The notes under the pieces: model-generated
Databases searched by the model: none
What the model was told of the DNA's origin: nothing
Seen by the model: the letters and a program-made list of their open reading frames with translations, nothing else
Assembly (NCBI RefSeq): GCF_013370205.1
Contig: NZ_JABWGV010000002.1
Span: forward strand, 558,001-622,000
Length of the DNA: 64,000 nucleotides
Source of the DNA: Qipengyuania atrilutea
GTDB lineage: Bacteria; Pseudomonadota; Alphaproteobacteria; Sphingomonadales; Sphingomonadaceae
Direction: 5' to 3'
Shown: positions 8,295-16,454 of the stretch, in pieces
Position numbering within the stretch: the first letter of the stretch is position 1
Layout: every line of letters starts with the position of its first letter
Position numbers and translations under genes: made by a program

Positions 8295-8912
8295 CTACTG
8301 CAACGTAACGCGGCCGCCCTCGTTGCCGTCGTGCAGGCCGAAAAACTGCATCAGCTGCACGAGCAATTCGCAGCGGGTGGCGAGATCGGGCGCTTCCAGA
8401 AGCGCCTGTTTCGCGGCCGAATCGAACGGAGCGATCTGCGAAACGCCGTTGACCAGCGTCTCGTCGTCGAGCCGGGTGACCGAGTCCCAATCAACGCTGT
8501 AACCCTGCGCATCCGCGAACAGGCGCGCTTCCCCTTCGAGGCCGGCGCGCTCGACGCTGGACAGCACTTGGTCTTCCGGATCCTCGATCAGTTCTCCCTC
8601 GACCTGCCGGAAGGGGGTGGAAACATCGAGTTCGCGTAGCAGGCGGAAGCGGCTCTCCCCTTCGAGAACGATGTTGTAGCGGCCATCGTCCAGCGCCTCG
8701 AACTCGCCGATCTTACCGACGCAGCCGACGCTGTAGAGGGGCGCGCCGTCGCCGCGTTCCTGCGGCTGGATCATGGCGATCCGCCGGTCGCGGGCGAGCG
8801 CGTCGCTGACCAAGGCGCGGTAGCGCGGCTCGAACAGGTGCAAGGGAAGCTGCAATCCGGGGAACAGGATCGCGCCGGGCAGGGGGAAGATCGAAAGACG
8901 CAAAACCGACAA
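8295..8912 (-). CDS. LON peptidase substrate-binding domain protein
   Basis: The 205-residue product consists only of the N-terminal Lon-like domain: LSIFPLPGAILFPG, then LHLFEPRYRALVSDAL and GCVGKIGEFEALDDGRYNIVLEG, with no ATPase or protease parts. Such stand-alone proteins are common in alphaproteobacteria; their partner is unknown. The start is TTG at 8910-8912, one base after the stop of the thioredoxin-TPR gene, which makes the two a tight operon and suggests a shared role in protein quality control. Confidence 0.9.
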   Translation of the reverse strand: MSVLRLSIFPLPGAILFPGLQLPLHLFEPRYRALVSDALARDRRIAMIQPQERGDGAPLYSVGCVGKIGEFEALDDGRYNIVLEGESRFRLLRELDVSTPFRQVEGELIEDPEDQVLSSVERAGLEGEARLFADAQGYSVDWDSVTRLDDETLVNGVSQIAPFDSAAKQALLEAPDLATRCELLVQLMQFFGLHDGNEGGRVTLQ

Positions 8913-8913
8913 C

Positions 8914-9852
8914 CTACCCGAACAATATGCGCGATAGGCGGCGGCGGTGTTCGACGACCCACGGGTCTTCGAGCCCTACCGCTTCGAAGATTTGCAGCAG
9001 CTTCGCCTTAGCCGCGCCCTCGTTCCATTCGCGGTCCGCTTCGATCATCGAGAGCAACTTGTCCGCTGCCGCATCGCGGTGTCCGGCGGCGAACGCCGCT
9101 TCTGCATAGGCGAGCCCTGCATCCATATCCGATGGATCGGCTTCTGCCTTCTGGCGAAGCGCCTCGACCTCGCTGTCGTCCGGGCGATCCGCGGCGAGTT
9201 CCAGCGCGCTCTTCGCCTGTGCGATTACGGGATCGTTCGCCAGCGCCGGGTTGGCCTCCGCTTGCTGCAGAACCGCCTGTGCCTCGTCGGTGCGGCCGCT
9301 CGCGATAAGAGCGCGCACTAGGCCGGCATGGGCTGCCCCATTGTCGCTTGCCATGTCCACGACCTGCGCGAAGATCCCTACCGCGCGCTCGCCGTCGCCT
9401 TCCGCCAGCACCTGCTCACCCATGGCGACATACTTGTCGATTTCTTCCTTGGACGGAGCACCGGGTTCGCCAGCGCTGTCCTGTGCGCCGCCAATCGGAA
9501 GCTTCTCGAGGAGCTGGTCGAGTACCTGCTTTAACTGCGACTCGCTGCGCGCCTGCGTCAGGTCAGCGACCGGCTGACCCTGGAACATCGCGTAGATCGT
9601 CGGGATGGACTGCACCTGGAACTGCGAGGCGATGAACTGCTCCGCATCGACATCGATCTTCTTGAGCACGACGCCCTTGTCCGCATACTCGCTCGCGACT
9701 TTTTCCAGCATCGGAGCGATCGCCTTGCACGGCCCGCACCAGTCGGCATAAAAATCGAGGATGACGAGGTTCGACATCGAAGGCTCGACCACCTCCGTGC
9801 GGAATTTGTCGACTGCCTTCTGTTCTTCGAGATTGAGGCCCATGCTCGCCAA
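8914..9852 (-). CDS. Thioredoxin-domain protein with TPR-like tail (CnoX/YbbN-like)
   Basis: Residues 1-120 are a thioredoxin fold with active site WCGPC (Cys39, Cys42) and the cis-proline segment SIPTIY. The remaining roughly 190 residues are helical repeats of the TPR type (QVLAEGDGERAVGIFAQVVD and similar), as in E. coli CnoX/YbbN, a chaperone-like thioredoxin (304 residues there, 312 here). Unlike E. coli CnoX, which has SXXC, both active-site cysteines are kept, so redox activity is likely. TTG at 9852 is favoured because AGGAG lies seven bases upstream; an ATG three codons later is too far from it. It is co-transcribed with the Lon-domain gene. Confidence 0.88.
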   Translation of the reverse strand: MASMGLNLEEQKAVDKFRTEVVEPSMSNLVILDFYADWCGPCKAIAPMLEKVASEYADKGVVLKKIDVDAEQFIASQFQVQSIPTIYAMFQGQPVADLTQARSESQLKQVLDQLLEKLPIGGAQDSAGEPGAPSKEEIDKYVAMGEQVLAEGDGERAVGIFAQVVDMASDNGAAHAGLVRALIASGRTDEAQAVLQQAEANPALANDPVIAQAKSALELAADRPDDSEVEALRQKAEADPSDMDAGLAYAEAAFAAGHRDAAADKLLSMIEADREWNEGAAKAKLLQIFEAVGLEDPWVVEHRRRLSRILFG

Positions 9853-10058
9853 GGTTGTGCTCCTGCGTGTAATTGTGTGTAGCGGCTAATGTGGGCTTTA
9901 TGACACGAATTGAAAGGGCGGGCGACCCTCGGGCGGCCGGAAGTACGCGAGCGCCCGGTAGGTGAAATTACCCCTTGCCGGTCTTGGCACTCGCTGCTAA
10001 TCGCCCGCTTCCCCACCGCGGTACCAGCGCCTTCGCGCACCGTCGGGACGCCAAGTGA

Positions 10059-10133
10059 GCGGGCGTAGCTCAGGGGTAGAGCACAACCTTGCCAAGGTTG
10101 GGGTCGGGCGTTCGAATCGCCTCGCCCGCTCCA
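10059..10133 (+). tRNA. tRNA-Gly (anticodon GCC)
   Basis: The acceptor arms GCGGGCG and CGCCCGC pair fully over seven bases. The D arm TAGCTCAGGGGTAGAGC, anticodon stem CAACC/GGTTG with loop TTGCCAA (GCC at 10091-10093), T arm GGGCG-TTCGAAT-CGCCT and an encoded CCA end are all present in the right order. Confidence 0.96.
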
Positions 10134-10192
10134 TTTGGATGCCGCAGCATGGATCGGCGGCGCTATGCGGCCTGCTGCTGCAATTCACTAAA

Positions 10193-10759
10193 TTAAGGCA
10201 ACGAAGCCGGATCGATCAGCACGCCGTCGATCGGAATGACTACGCCATTGCTCGCCCGGACGATGTCGTTTCCGAAAACGGCCGTTTGTCCAGTCTCGTT
10301 GCTTACGACCAGCTTGTCGCCTTCCATGCGAAAGGTGAGCGTACCTTTGCCGAAGCTCGTCATGGATACGCTGCCGCTGTTGTTTGCGAGCGCCTGGCGG
10401 ATGTCGTCGGGCGTCAGCGCGCCGGGGATCATATGCTCGCGCAGCACGGCGGCGAGCACCGCGCCGTTCGTCTCGTCCCGCAAGGCTGATTGGGCGTCTT
10501 GTGAAAGTCCTTCGAACGCTCCGTCGGAAGGGGCGAGGACCGTGTAGCTTGCTTCGCCTCCCAGCACGCCATCAAGGCCGGTTCGTTCGAAGGCATCCGA
10601 CGCAGAGGAGAACAGCCCGGCACTTGCAAGAGCTTCGGCCATGGTCGCATCGATAGGACCGTTTGCGGCGTTTGCCGTTTCACCAGGTTCGCTTCCGCAC
10701 GATGCGAGAGCGGCTGCCATCAAACCGGCGATCGCGGCTCGCGTTTTCCATCTTGTCAT
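10193..10759 (-). CDS. Fasciclin-domain lipoprotein
   Basis: The 188-residue product has a lipoprotein signal with lipobox ALASC (Cys21), then one fasciclin (FAS1) domain: GLDGVLGGEASYTVLAPSDGAF, AVLREHMIPGALTPDDI and NGVVIPIDGVLI. FAS1 domains are extracellular adhesion modules, so the protein is expected on the outer face of the inner membrane or in the outer membrane. It lies 11 bases downstream of the Asn/Gly-rich exported protein on the same strand, so the two may be expressed together as surface proteins. Confidence 0.9.
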   Translation of the reverse strand: MTRWKTRAAIAGLMAAALASCGSEPGETANAANGPIDATMAEALASAGLFSSASDAFERTGLDGVLGGEASYTVLAPSDGAFEGLSQDAQSALRDETNGAVLAAVLREHMIPGALTPDDIRQALANNSGSVSMTSFGKGTLTFRMEGDKLVVSNETGQTAVFGNDIVRASNGVVIPIDGVLIDPASLP

Positions 10760-10770
10760 CAGACGGTCCC

Positions 10771-11844
10771 TTACAGCACCAGATCGATTATTGCAGTGAC
10801 GAGCTGTGTCGTCGGATCGACCTGATAAATCTGCCCATCCGCATAGCGGTAGTTCTCCTGCGGGGTGTCGTAATATTGGTCACGGTACCCGTAGGGAACG
10901 TTGTAAACATCGTACCCGCTCGGCATCGGGCTACCCACCGCGAACTGGTCGCCGGTAAGAAGAGCCGCAACCGACTGGATGACCTGGCTTTGGGGATCGA
11001 CCCGGTAGATCGCGTTATCGGCGTAACGATAATCGGTGGGATCGTCGAAGCCGTAATAGCTCGAGTAGTAATCGGGTATCGGACGCGGTTCGTAATAGGA
11101 CGGCCAGGTGTTGCCGATCCCCAACGCTCCGCCGAGCAGGGGGAGATAACCCAAGAGCCCATCGCCACGATAGCGCAGCAGATAGCCGTCGCTGTAGTAG
11201 TAATCCCCGCGGTCGGCGCCAAACAGGCCGAAGAAGCCGGGATCGTAATTGCGGTAGCGCTGCCGCGCTTGCCCCGGAGGCAAACAGCCGTTGCGCTTGC
11301 TGGCAAGACCGGGCGGACATCCGTCGATCAGCTGCGAGCGCACTTCGTACAGGTCGCTTAGCCCGCTGTACGAGACATTGCTCGTGCGGTCACGGTTGCC
11401 GTTCGTGCGAATGGCCGCGCTGCCGCCGCCATTACCGTTGCCGCGGCTCACGTTCGCATTGCCGTTGGCTCGGTTCGCGCTGGCGTTGCCCCGGTTTGCG
11501 TTGCCATTGCCGTTTGAACGAGCATCGTTGCGGCTGCCGCTCGCCCTATCGGCGTTGCCGTTCTGGTCGCCGCGACTCGCATTGCCGCCCCCGCGGTCGG
11601 CGTTTCCATTTCCGTTACCGCGAGCAGAAACTTCAGGTCCGCCACGGTTGCCACGATCGGCGTTGCCATTGCCGTTGCCGCGGTTTTCGTTACCGCCGCC
11701 GTTGCCGCGGTTTTCCTGCGCGGAGTGCGGTCCGCCGCCTTTTCCATTCCCTTTGCCCTGACCCTGGGCAAAGCTTGGCGGCGCCAAGGCTAAGGCCAGC
11801 GACGCGGCGCTCGCCGCAAGTGCGGTACGTTTAGTTTTACGCAC
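10771..11844 (-). CDS. Exported Asn/Gly/Arg-rich repeat protein
   Basis: A 26-residue signal peptide ends in PPSFAQ. Residues about 27-145 are low-complexity repeats of NGNGNADRGN, NGNANRGN and similar, with almost no hydrophobic residues, so this part is surely disordered. A short module with GCPPGLASKRNGCLPPGQA follows, carrying two cysteines, a motif seen in several sphingomonad exported proteins. The C-terminal part is tyrosine-rich and contains two copies of a unit YRYAD-x-x-IY-x-VDP-x-(S/T)QxV (near residues 275 and 335). The function is unknown; RcnB-like periplasmic proteins share a basic-leader-plus-Tyr-rich style. The fasciclin gene follows. Confidence 0.75.
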   Translation of the reverse strand: MRKTKRTALAASAASLALALAPPSFAQGQGKGNGKGGGPHSAQENRGNGGGNENRGNGNGNADRGNRGGPEVSARGNGNGNADRGGGNASRGDQNGNADRASGSRNDARSNGNGNANRGNASANRANGNANVSRGNGNGGGSAAIRTNGNRDRTSNVSYSGLSDLYEVRSQLIDGCPPGLASKRNGCLPPGQARQRYRNYDPGFFGLFGADRGDYYYSDGYLLRYRGDGLLGYLPLLGGALGIGNTWPSYYEPRPIPDYYSSYYGFDDPTDYRYADNAIYRVDPQSQVIQSVAALLTGDQFAVGSPMPSGYDVYNVPYGYRDQYYDTPQENYRYADGQIYQVDPTTQLVTAIIDLVL

Positions 11845-12014
11845 AGGCAGTCTCCCAAAACATGTTCAGTGAAAATGACCGAGGGCGGGCCGCGTTCCTC
11901 GCGGCGCTTCAAGCGATTGCGCGCGTTTCATCGCGGTACACTGGGCGTTGGTCGGAACTGGCGCTTCGCAATGGCAACTCGCCCTTGCGTATTACAGGAG
12001 TTTATGTTTGGGGG

Positions 12015-12034
12015 ATGTTGTTACGTAACATCAT
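12015..12034. promoter_or_regulatory. Imperfect 20-bp palindrome before the zinc-type TonB receptor
   Basis: ATGTTGTTACGTAACATCAT has a perfect 10-bp core GTTACGTAAC (12020-12029), and the outer arms match except for one base on each side. It lies 22 bases before the ATG of the receptor, next to a GATATA that could be a -10 box. Size, A/T-rich arms and the type of gene fit a Zur (zinc uptake repressor) operator; the assignment to Zur is inference. Confidence 0.5.
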
Positions 12035-12055
12035 ATCGCAGGATATAGCTTCTTC

Positions 12056-14233
12056 ATGCAATTCTACGCGCCACGAATTCTCTCCACTTCTCTTATCGCA
12101 ATGTCCGCCGCGCTGGCCGCGCCATCGGCCGCCCAGGATGCGGACGACACGCCGGCTGAGAGCGTCGGCGACGATCTGCACAACCGGGGAACGGAACTAG
12201 GCCCGGAGATCGTCGTGACGGTGGGTAGCCTCAACCAGCTCGACGTGCTCGCCGGAACGACGGTGGTCGAGGGTGAGGAACTGCAGCGCGACATGAGCGG
12301 GCAGATCGGCGACATTCTCGCCAAACAGGCTGGCGTGTCGACCACGGGCTTCGCGCCCGGTGCTTCGCGTCCGGTGCTGCGCGGCTTCGGCGGCGAGCGC
12401 GTGCGCGTCCTTGTCGACGGGATCGGCGTGATCGACGCCTCGGCCACTTCCGCCGACCATGCCGTGTCGATCGACCCTTTGACCGTCGAGCGGATCGATA
12501 TCCTTCGCGGACCGGCAGTGCTTCTCTACGGCGGCGAAGCGATCGGCGGCGCGGTCAACGTCATCGATTCGCGCATACCGCGCCGCCCCGTCACCGAGCC
12601 CTTCCATGTCGATGCGATTGCCGAGGCCGACACGGTCAGCGACTTGCGCAGCATTGGCGGTTCGCTCGACGTTCCGGTAGGCCGCGATTTCGTGGTGCAT
12701 GTTGACGGGTCGTACCGCAATACCGACGATTTCTCCGTTCCCGGTTACACCATCGCGCCCGAACTCCGTGCCGACCTTCTGGCCGATGCGGCGGAGGAAG
12801 AAGAGGAAGGCGAATTCGAAGAGGCGGAAGAGCTTCTCGAGGCAGCCGAACAGCGCGGCTTCGTCCCCAACAGCGCGACGGAAACGTGGAACGCGAATAT
12901 CGGTGCGGCCTTCTTCCGCGACGACAGCACGCTCGGCGCATCCTTCGGTATCTACGATACGCTCTACGGCGTTCCCGGCCGCCCGGGCACGGGGCATCAC
13001 CACGGCGAGGAAGGCGAAGCCGGCGAAGAACCCGGTGAGGTCGAGGAAGAGGGTGAAGAGCGCGTCACGATCGGCCTGAGGCAGTACCGCGCGGACCTGC
13101 GCGGCGCTGTCGACATCGGCGACGGCTTCTTCTCGCAGCTCATCACCCGCGTCGGTTACAGCGATTACACGCATACCGAATTCGAAGGCGACGAAGTCGG
13201 CACGGTCTTCGACGTTCAAGGTATCGAGGCGCGTGTGGAACTCGTCCAGAACGCAGCCGGTCCGCTGCGCGGATCGGTCGGCACCCAGTACTACTTCCGT
13301 GACTTCGAAGCGGTCGGCGAAGAAGCCTTTATCGCGCCAAACCGTACCGACCAGCTCGCGGTATTCGCCCTGCAGGAAGTCGAACTCGGCTCATTTCAGG
13401 TAGAGGGTGCCGCCCGCTACGAGATGACCGACGTAGATTCGGTGCAGCTCGGGATCGACCGCAACTTCGACAATGTCTCCGGCGCCCTGTCGCTGATATA
13501 CGAAAACGCGGAAAGCCGGGGCGTTCGTATCGGCTTGACTGGCTCGCGAGCCGCTCGCGCTCCGAGCGCGGAGGAACTCTTTTCCAACGGTCCGCACATC
13601 GCGACGCAAGCGTTCGAAGTCGGCGATCCGGACCTAGAATCCGAAAGCGCATGGGGCCTGGAGGGCTTCGTGCGCGGCGCATTCGGCCCGGCCAATTTCT
13701 CGCTCTCCGTCTACAAGAACTGGTTCAGCGACTACATCTACCTGCAGGACATCGGGGTGGAAGAGGACGATCTGCCGGTATTTCAGTACTTCCAGGGGGA
13801 CGCTGATTATTTCGGGCTCGAGGGCGAACTGTCGCTGCCGTTCTACCGGCGCGACGGCTTGACGTTCCTCGCCGACATTCGCGGCGACTACGTCGAGGCG
13901 AAGCTCGATGACGGAACGCCCCTGCCGCGTATCCCGCCTTTGTCGTTGCTCGGCGCTCTGGAAGCGCAGACCGATCCGCTCGACGCCCGCATCGAAGTCC
14001 AGTATTTCGGAGCGCAGGACGAGATTGCGCCGTTCGAGACGGAGACGGACGACTTTACCTTCGTCAATGCCTCGCTTGCGTGGAAGCCGATCCGCGGCGA
14101 CAGCACGGTCCGCATCCTTTTAAAGGCGGAGAACATCTTCGATGTCACTGGCCGCCGCCACACCAGCTTCACCAAGGATTTCGTGCCGTTGCCGGGGCGC
14201 AACTTCAAGGTGAGCCTGCGCTCCAGCTTCTGA
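12056..14233 (+). CDS. TonB-dependent outer-membrane receptor, probably for zinc
   Basis: The 725-residue product has a signal peptide (cleavage near AAPSAAQ), a plug domain (QIGDILAKQAGVSTTGF, RGFGGERVRVLVDGIGV and LYGGEAIGGAVNVID) and a beta barrel ending in the aromatic terminus FKVSLRSSF. Two extracellular-loop regions stand out: an acidic helix with EEEEEGEFEEAEELLEAAEQ (about residues 246-265) and a loop with His314-316 followed by many Glu (GHHHGEEGEAGEE). Metal-binding loops of this kind occur in ZnuD-type zinc receptors. The palindrome just upstream supports metal control. It could instead serve copper or nickel. Confidence 0.8.
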   Translation: MQFYAPRILSTSLIAMSAALAAPSAAQDADDTPAESVGDDLHNRGTELGPEIVVTVGSLNQLDVLAGTTVVEGEELQRDMSGQIGDILAKQAGVSTTGFAPGASRPVLRGFGGERVRVLVDGIGVIDASATSADHAVSIDPLTVERIDILRGPAVLLYGGEAIGGAVNVIDSRIPRRPVTEPFHVDAIAEADTVSDLRSIGGSLDVPVGRDFVVHVDGSYRNTDDFSVPGYTIAPELRADLLADAAEEEEEGEFEEAEELLEAAEQRGFVPNSATETWNANIGAAFFRDDSTLGASFGIYDTLYGVPGRPGTGHHHGEEGEAGEEPGEVEEEGEERVTIGLRQYRADLRGAVDIGDGFFSQLITRVGYSDYTHTEFEGDEVGTVFDVQGIEARVELVQNAAGPLRGSVGTQYYFRDFEAVGEEAFIAPNRTDQLAVFALQEVELGSFQVEGAARYEMTDVDSVQLGIDRNFDNVSGALSLIYENAESRGVRIGLTGSRAARAPSAEELFSNGPHIATQAFEVGDPDLESESAWGLEGFVRGAFGPANFSLSVYKNWFSDYIYLQDIGVEEDDLPVFQYFQGDADYFGLEGELSLPFYRRDGLTFLADIRGDYVEAKLDDGTPLPRIPPLSLLGALEAQTDPLDARIEVQYFGAQDEIAPFETETDDFTFVNASLAWKPIRGDSTVRILLKAENIFDVTGRRHTSFTKDFVPLPGRNFKVSLRSSF

Positions 14234-14239
14234 CGCTGG

Positions 14240-14710
14240 TTAAATCCGGGGGCGGTCGCCGTTTACGCGGTGCTCCGCCCCTTCGGCTCGGCCTTCCGCT
14301 CGCGCCGCGCGAAGCTCCGCGTCGTGTGTCTTGTCGCGGCTGCGAATGTGATCAAGCGTTCCGCGCGTCTGCCCGTATGCGAACACCATCAGGAGGCCGC
14401 CTGCAATCGCGAGGTTCTTCAGCGCCATCTGTCCCTGCATCGGGTCGAGGAAGTCGTTGTGCGCGATGAGGATCGTGATGATGGTGAAACCGAACAGCAG
14501 GATCGAGGTGAGGCGCGTCATCAGTCCAATGGCGAGGAGCAGTCCGGCAACCACTTCGAAGATGCCGATGGGCAGCGCGAGCGATCCGGGGAAGTTCGAG
14601 GCTTCGAGTGTTTGCGTGATCCCGCTCGGATCGGCGATCTTCATGATGCCTGCCAGGACGAACAGGACCGCGATCAGGATCCTCCCGATTATCGCCGCAA
14701 TCATCGCCAT
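14240..14710 (-). CDS. DoxX family membrane protein
   Basis: The 156-residue product has four hydrophobic helices with the family pattern GRILIAVLFVLAGIMKI, EVVAGLLLAIGL and HNDFLDP...LKNLAIAGGLL. A charged tail with ELRAARAEGRAEGAEHR follows. DoxX proteins are small inner-membrane proteins, in some bacteria part of quinone- or thiosulfate-linked redox complexes; nothing here points to a particular partner. It converges on the TonB receptor gene and follows the saccharopine-dehydrogenase-like gene after 48 bases. Either of the first two in-frame Met codons could start it. Confidence 0.85.
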   Translation of the reverse strand: MAMIAAIIGRILIAVLFVLAGIMKIADPSGITQTLEASNFPGSLALPIGIFEVVAGLLLAIGLMTRLTSILLFGFTIITILIAHNDFLDPMQGQMALKNLAIAGGLLMVFAYGQTRGTLDHIRSRDKTHDAELRAARAEGRAEGAEHRVNGDRPRI

Positions 14711-14758
14711 CGTTAACTCTCCCCGTTCGGCGCGGCAGGAGCAGCCGCGTGCCGCATC

Positions 14759-15949
14759 CTAACTCTCGGGCGCGAATGTCAGTTCCGCATGTTCGCGCAG
14801 CCGGTCCACCAGCGTCTCGCCGAGGAACGACCCCGGCGTGCCCACGCCGCCCGCTTTGCCGGTCTCCCCGCGCGTTTCGAGCAGCGCCATCGCGGTTTCC
14901 GCGATCATTCGGCTGGTCGAGCCGTAGCCGGGATCGTACTTTCCCTTCACCCCATAGCGCAACGTCTCGCCGTCCGGCATCTCGCCGATAAAGAGCACGT
15001 CGTAGAAGCCGTTCTCCCGCTCCTCCGCGCTCGGCCCCTCGCCGGGTTTGGGCGCGCCTTCGCCGCCCATCATGCTCTTGACGCCTTTCGCCACCGCTTC
15101 GGCGGCCTTCTTCCCCATCTCGCCGGGCGAGGTCAGCACCATCTCGTCGTAGCGGAAGTCCTCCCCGTAGGGATGGCCGCGCAGGTAATTGGTGCGGTGG
15201 ACGTTCTTCGTATTGATGCCTGCCATCACGAAGGGCGCAGCCCACTTACCGAGATCGCTCTCGTAATGCGGGATGTTGCCGCTCGGCTGGTCCGGCCCGT
15301 CGAAGCCCGGCGTCAGCGCGAAGGGATTGGACATCAGCTTGAACAGCGAGGGGTTCTTCATCACCTGCTGCATCACGACCTTCATGCTCGCTGCGGTGCC
15401 GCCCGACCAGCTGCCCTCCATCGCGCGCACCCGTCCGCGAACGCGCGGGGCGGGCTTGCCGAAGCGGCTCACCGCCTCTTTCTGGAGCATCAACACGCCG
15501 AGGTCGAACGGGATGGAATCGAAGCCGGAGGAGAAGCAGATGCGCGCGCCGCTTTCTTTCGCGGCCGCATCGTATTTGCCGATCATGTCGTGGATCCAGG
15601 TTGGCTCGCCGGTGAGGTCGCAGTAGTCCGTTCCGTTCTCCGCGCACGCCTTCACCAGCGGCTCTCCGTAGAGCGTGTAAGGGCCAACGGTGGTGATGAC
15701 GACTTTCGCGCGCTTTGCCATGGCATCGAGCGTCGCAGGTTCGTGGGCGTCGGCCACGATCACCGGCGTATCGGCGGGCGCGCCGATCAGCGTCCGCACG
15801 TCTTCGAGCTTCGCCTTGTTGCGTCCGGCCATCGCCCAGCGCGGGGCCCCCTCCTTGCCGCCGTACTCTCGCACGAAGTGTTCCGCGACGAGGCGCCCGG
15901 TATAGCCCGTCGCGCCGTAGACCACGATGTCGAATTCCCTGTCAGCCAT
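14759..15949 (-). CDS. Saccharopine dehydrogenase-like NAD(P)-binding oxidoreductase
   Basis: The 396-residue product begins with a dinucleotide-binding fold, VVYGATGYTGRLVAEHF, followed by AGRNKAKLEDV and TTVGPYTLYGEPLVKAC. It continues with DLTGEPTWIHDMI and GFDSIPFDLGVL, the layout of the trans-acting enoyl reductase/saccharopine dehydrogenase-like family. Members in actinobacteria reduce double bonds in polyketide lipids; in proteobacteria the substrate is unknown. Lysine metabolism is unlikely because the true saccharopine dehydrogenase C-terminal domain is not evident. The DoxX gene lies downstream on the same strand. Confidence 0.82.
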   Translation of the reverse strand: MADREFDIVVYGATGYTGRLVAEHFVREYGGKEGAPRWAMAGRNKAKLEDVRTLIGAPADTPVIVADAHEPATLDAMAKRAKVVITTVGPYTLYGEPLVKACAENGTDYCDLTGEPTWIHDMIGKYDAAAKESGARICFSSGFDSIPFDLGVLMLQKEAVSRFGKPAPRVRGRVRAMEGSWSGGTAASMKVVMQQVMKNPSLFKLMSNPFALTPGFDGPDQPSGNIPHYESDLGKWAAPFVMAGINTKNVHRTNYLRGHPYGEDFRYDEMVLTSPGEMGKKAAEAVAKGVKSMMGGEGAPKPGEGPSAEERENGFYDVLFIGEMPDGETLRYGVKGKYDPGYGSTSRMIAETAMALLETRGETGKAGGVGTPGSFLGETLVDRLREHAELTFAPES

Positions 15950-16454
15950 ACCTCGAACCTCTCCTTTGCCGCCCGGTGTGCGCCGGGGCGAGGGCGTTTG
16001 TCAAAGGCGCGGCGCCCGTTTGCGATCCGCGAGGTGGAACACATGGAACGCGGTACAGGGGTAAAAGCGACAAAGTGTCACTGTAGCGCGTTCCAAGCGT
16101 AACCCTGGCGCGCAAACTGTCGCGTTTCGGCGGGGCAGTGTAACCCGTTCCGATGATGCGTAACCGTAGCGATAGGCAATGCGTCGATCTGCCGGCAGAA
16201 GTGTCACCCTTGTCGTTCTCAAGCGTCACCCGGTTGGCGGCGATAGTTTTACCTGTCCGATGACGCAGCGAGATCATGGAGCCGGTTGCAGCATATTTCC
16301 GCGCAGTAGGAAATTAGCGAATGGCAACTGAAGGGCTTGTATAGGCAAAGGCTTTTTACTGAATCGACCGCAAACACGGTGGCAGCTTTTGCACCAGTAA
16401 CAATTGGTGGCGAATGACCGAAATGGGGTGGTTAGCGGACTGGAATCTACGACG
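15950..16454. other. Non-coding stretch of about 500 bases
   Basis: No convincing gene is visible on either strand. The left part should hold the promoter of the saccharopine-dehydrogenase-like gene. The middle holds the degenerate 63-bp tandem array described separately, preceded by an inverted repeat GGAACGCG (16045-16052) facing CGCGTTCC (16087-16094). The right part (16270-16454) is AT-richer, like the FkbM gene that follows. Confidence 0.6.
16073..16232. repeat. Degenerate tandem array, three units of about 63 bp
   Basis: A GTGTMAC word occurs at 16075, 16138 and 16201, exactly 63 bases apart. Each copy is followed 20-23 bases later by GCGTMACC (16098, 16158 and 16224), and CGTTCC or CGTTCT lies between the two words in every unit. 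The rest of each unit is not conserved. Six related words in alternating order at helical-scale spacing look like protein-binding sites rather than coding repeats. On the minus strand the words read GGTKACGC and GTKACAC. Confidence 0.6.

Noticed and set aside
16073-16232. The tandem array as a CRISPR
   Set aside because: Only three units, conserved words of 7-8 bases rather than full repeats, and no cas gene in the window.
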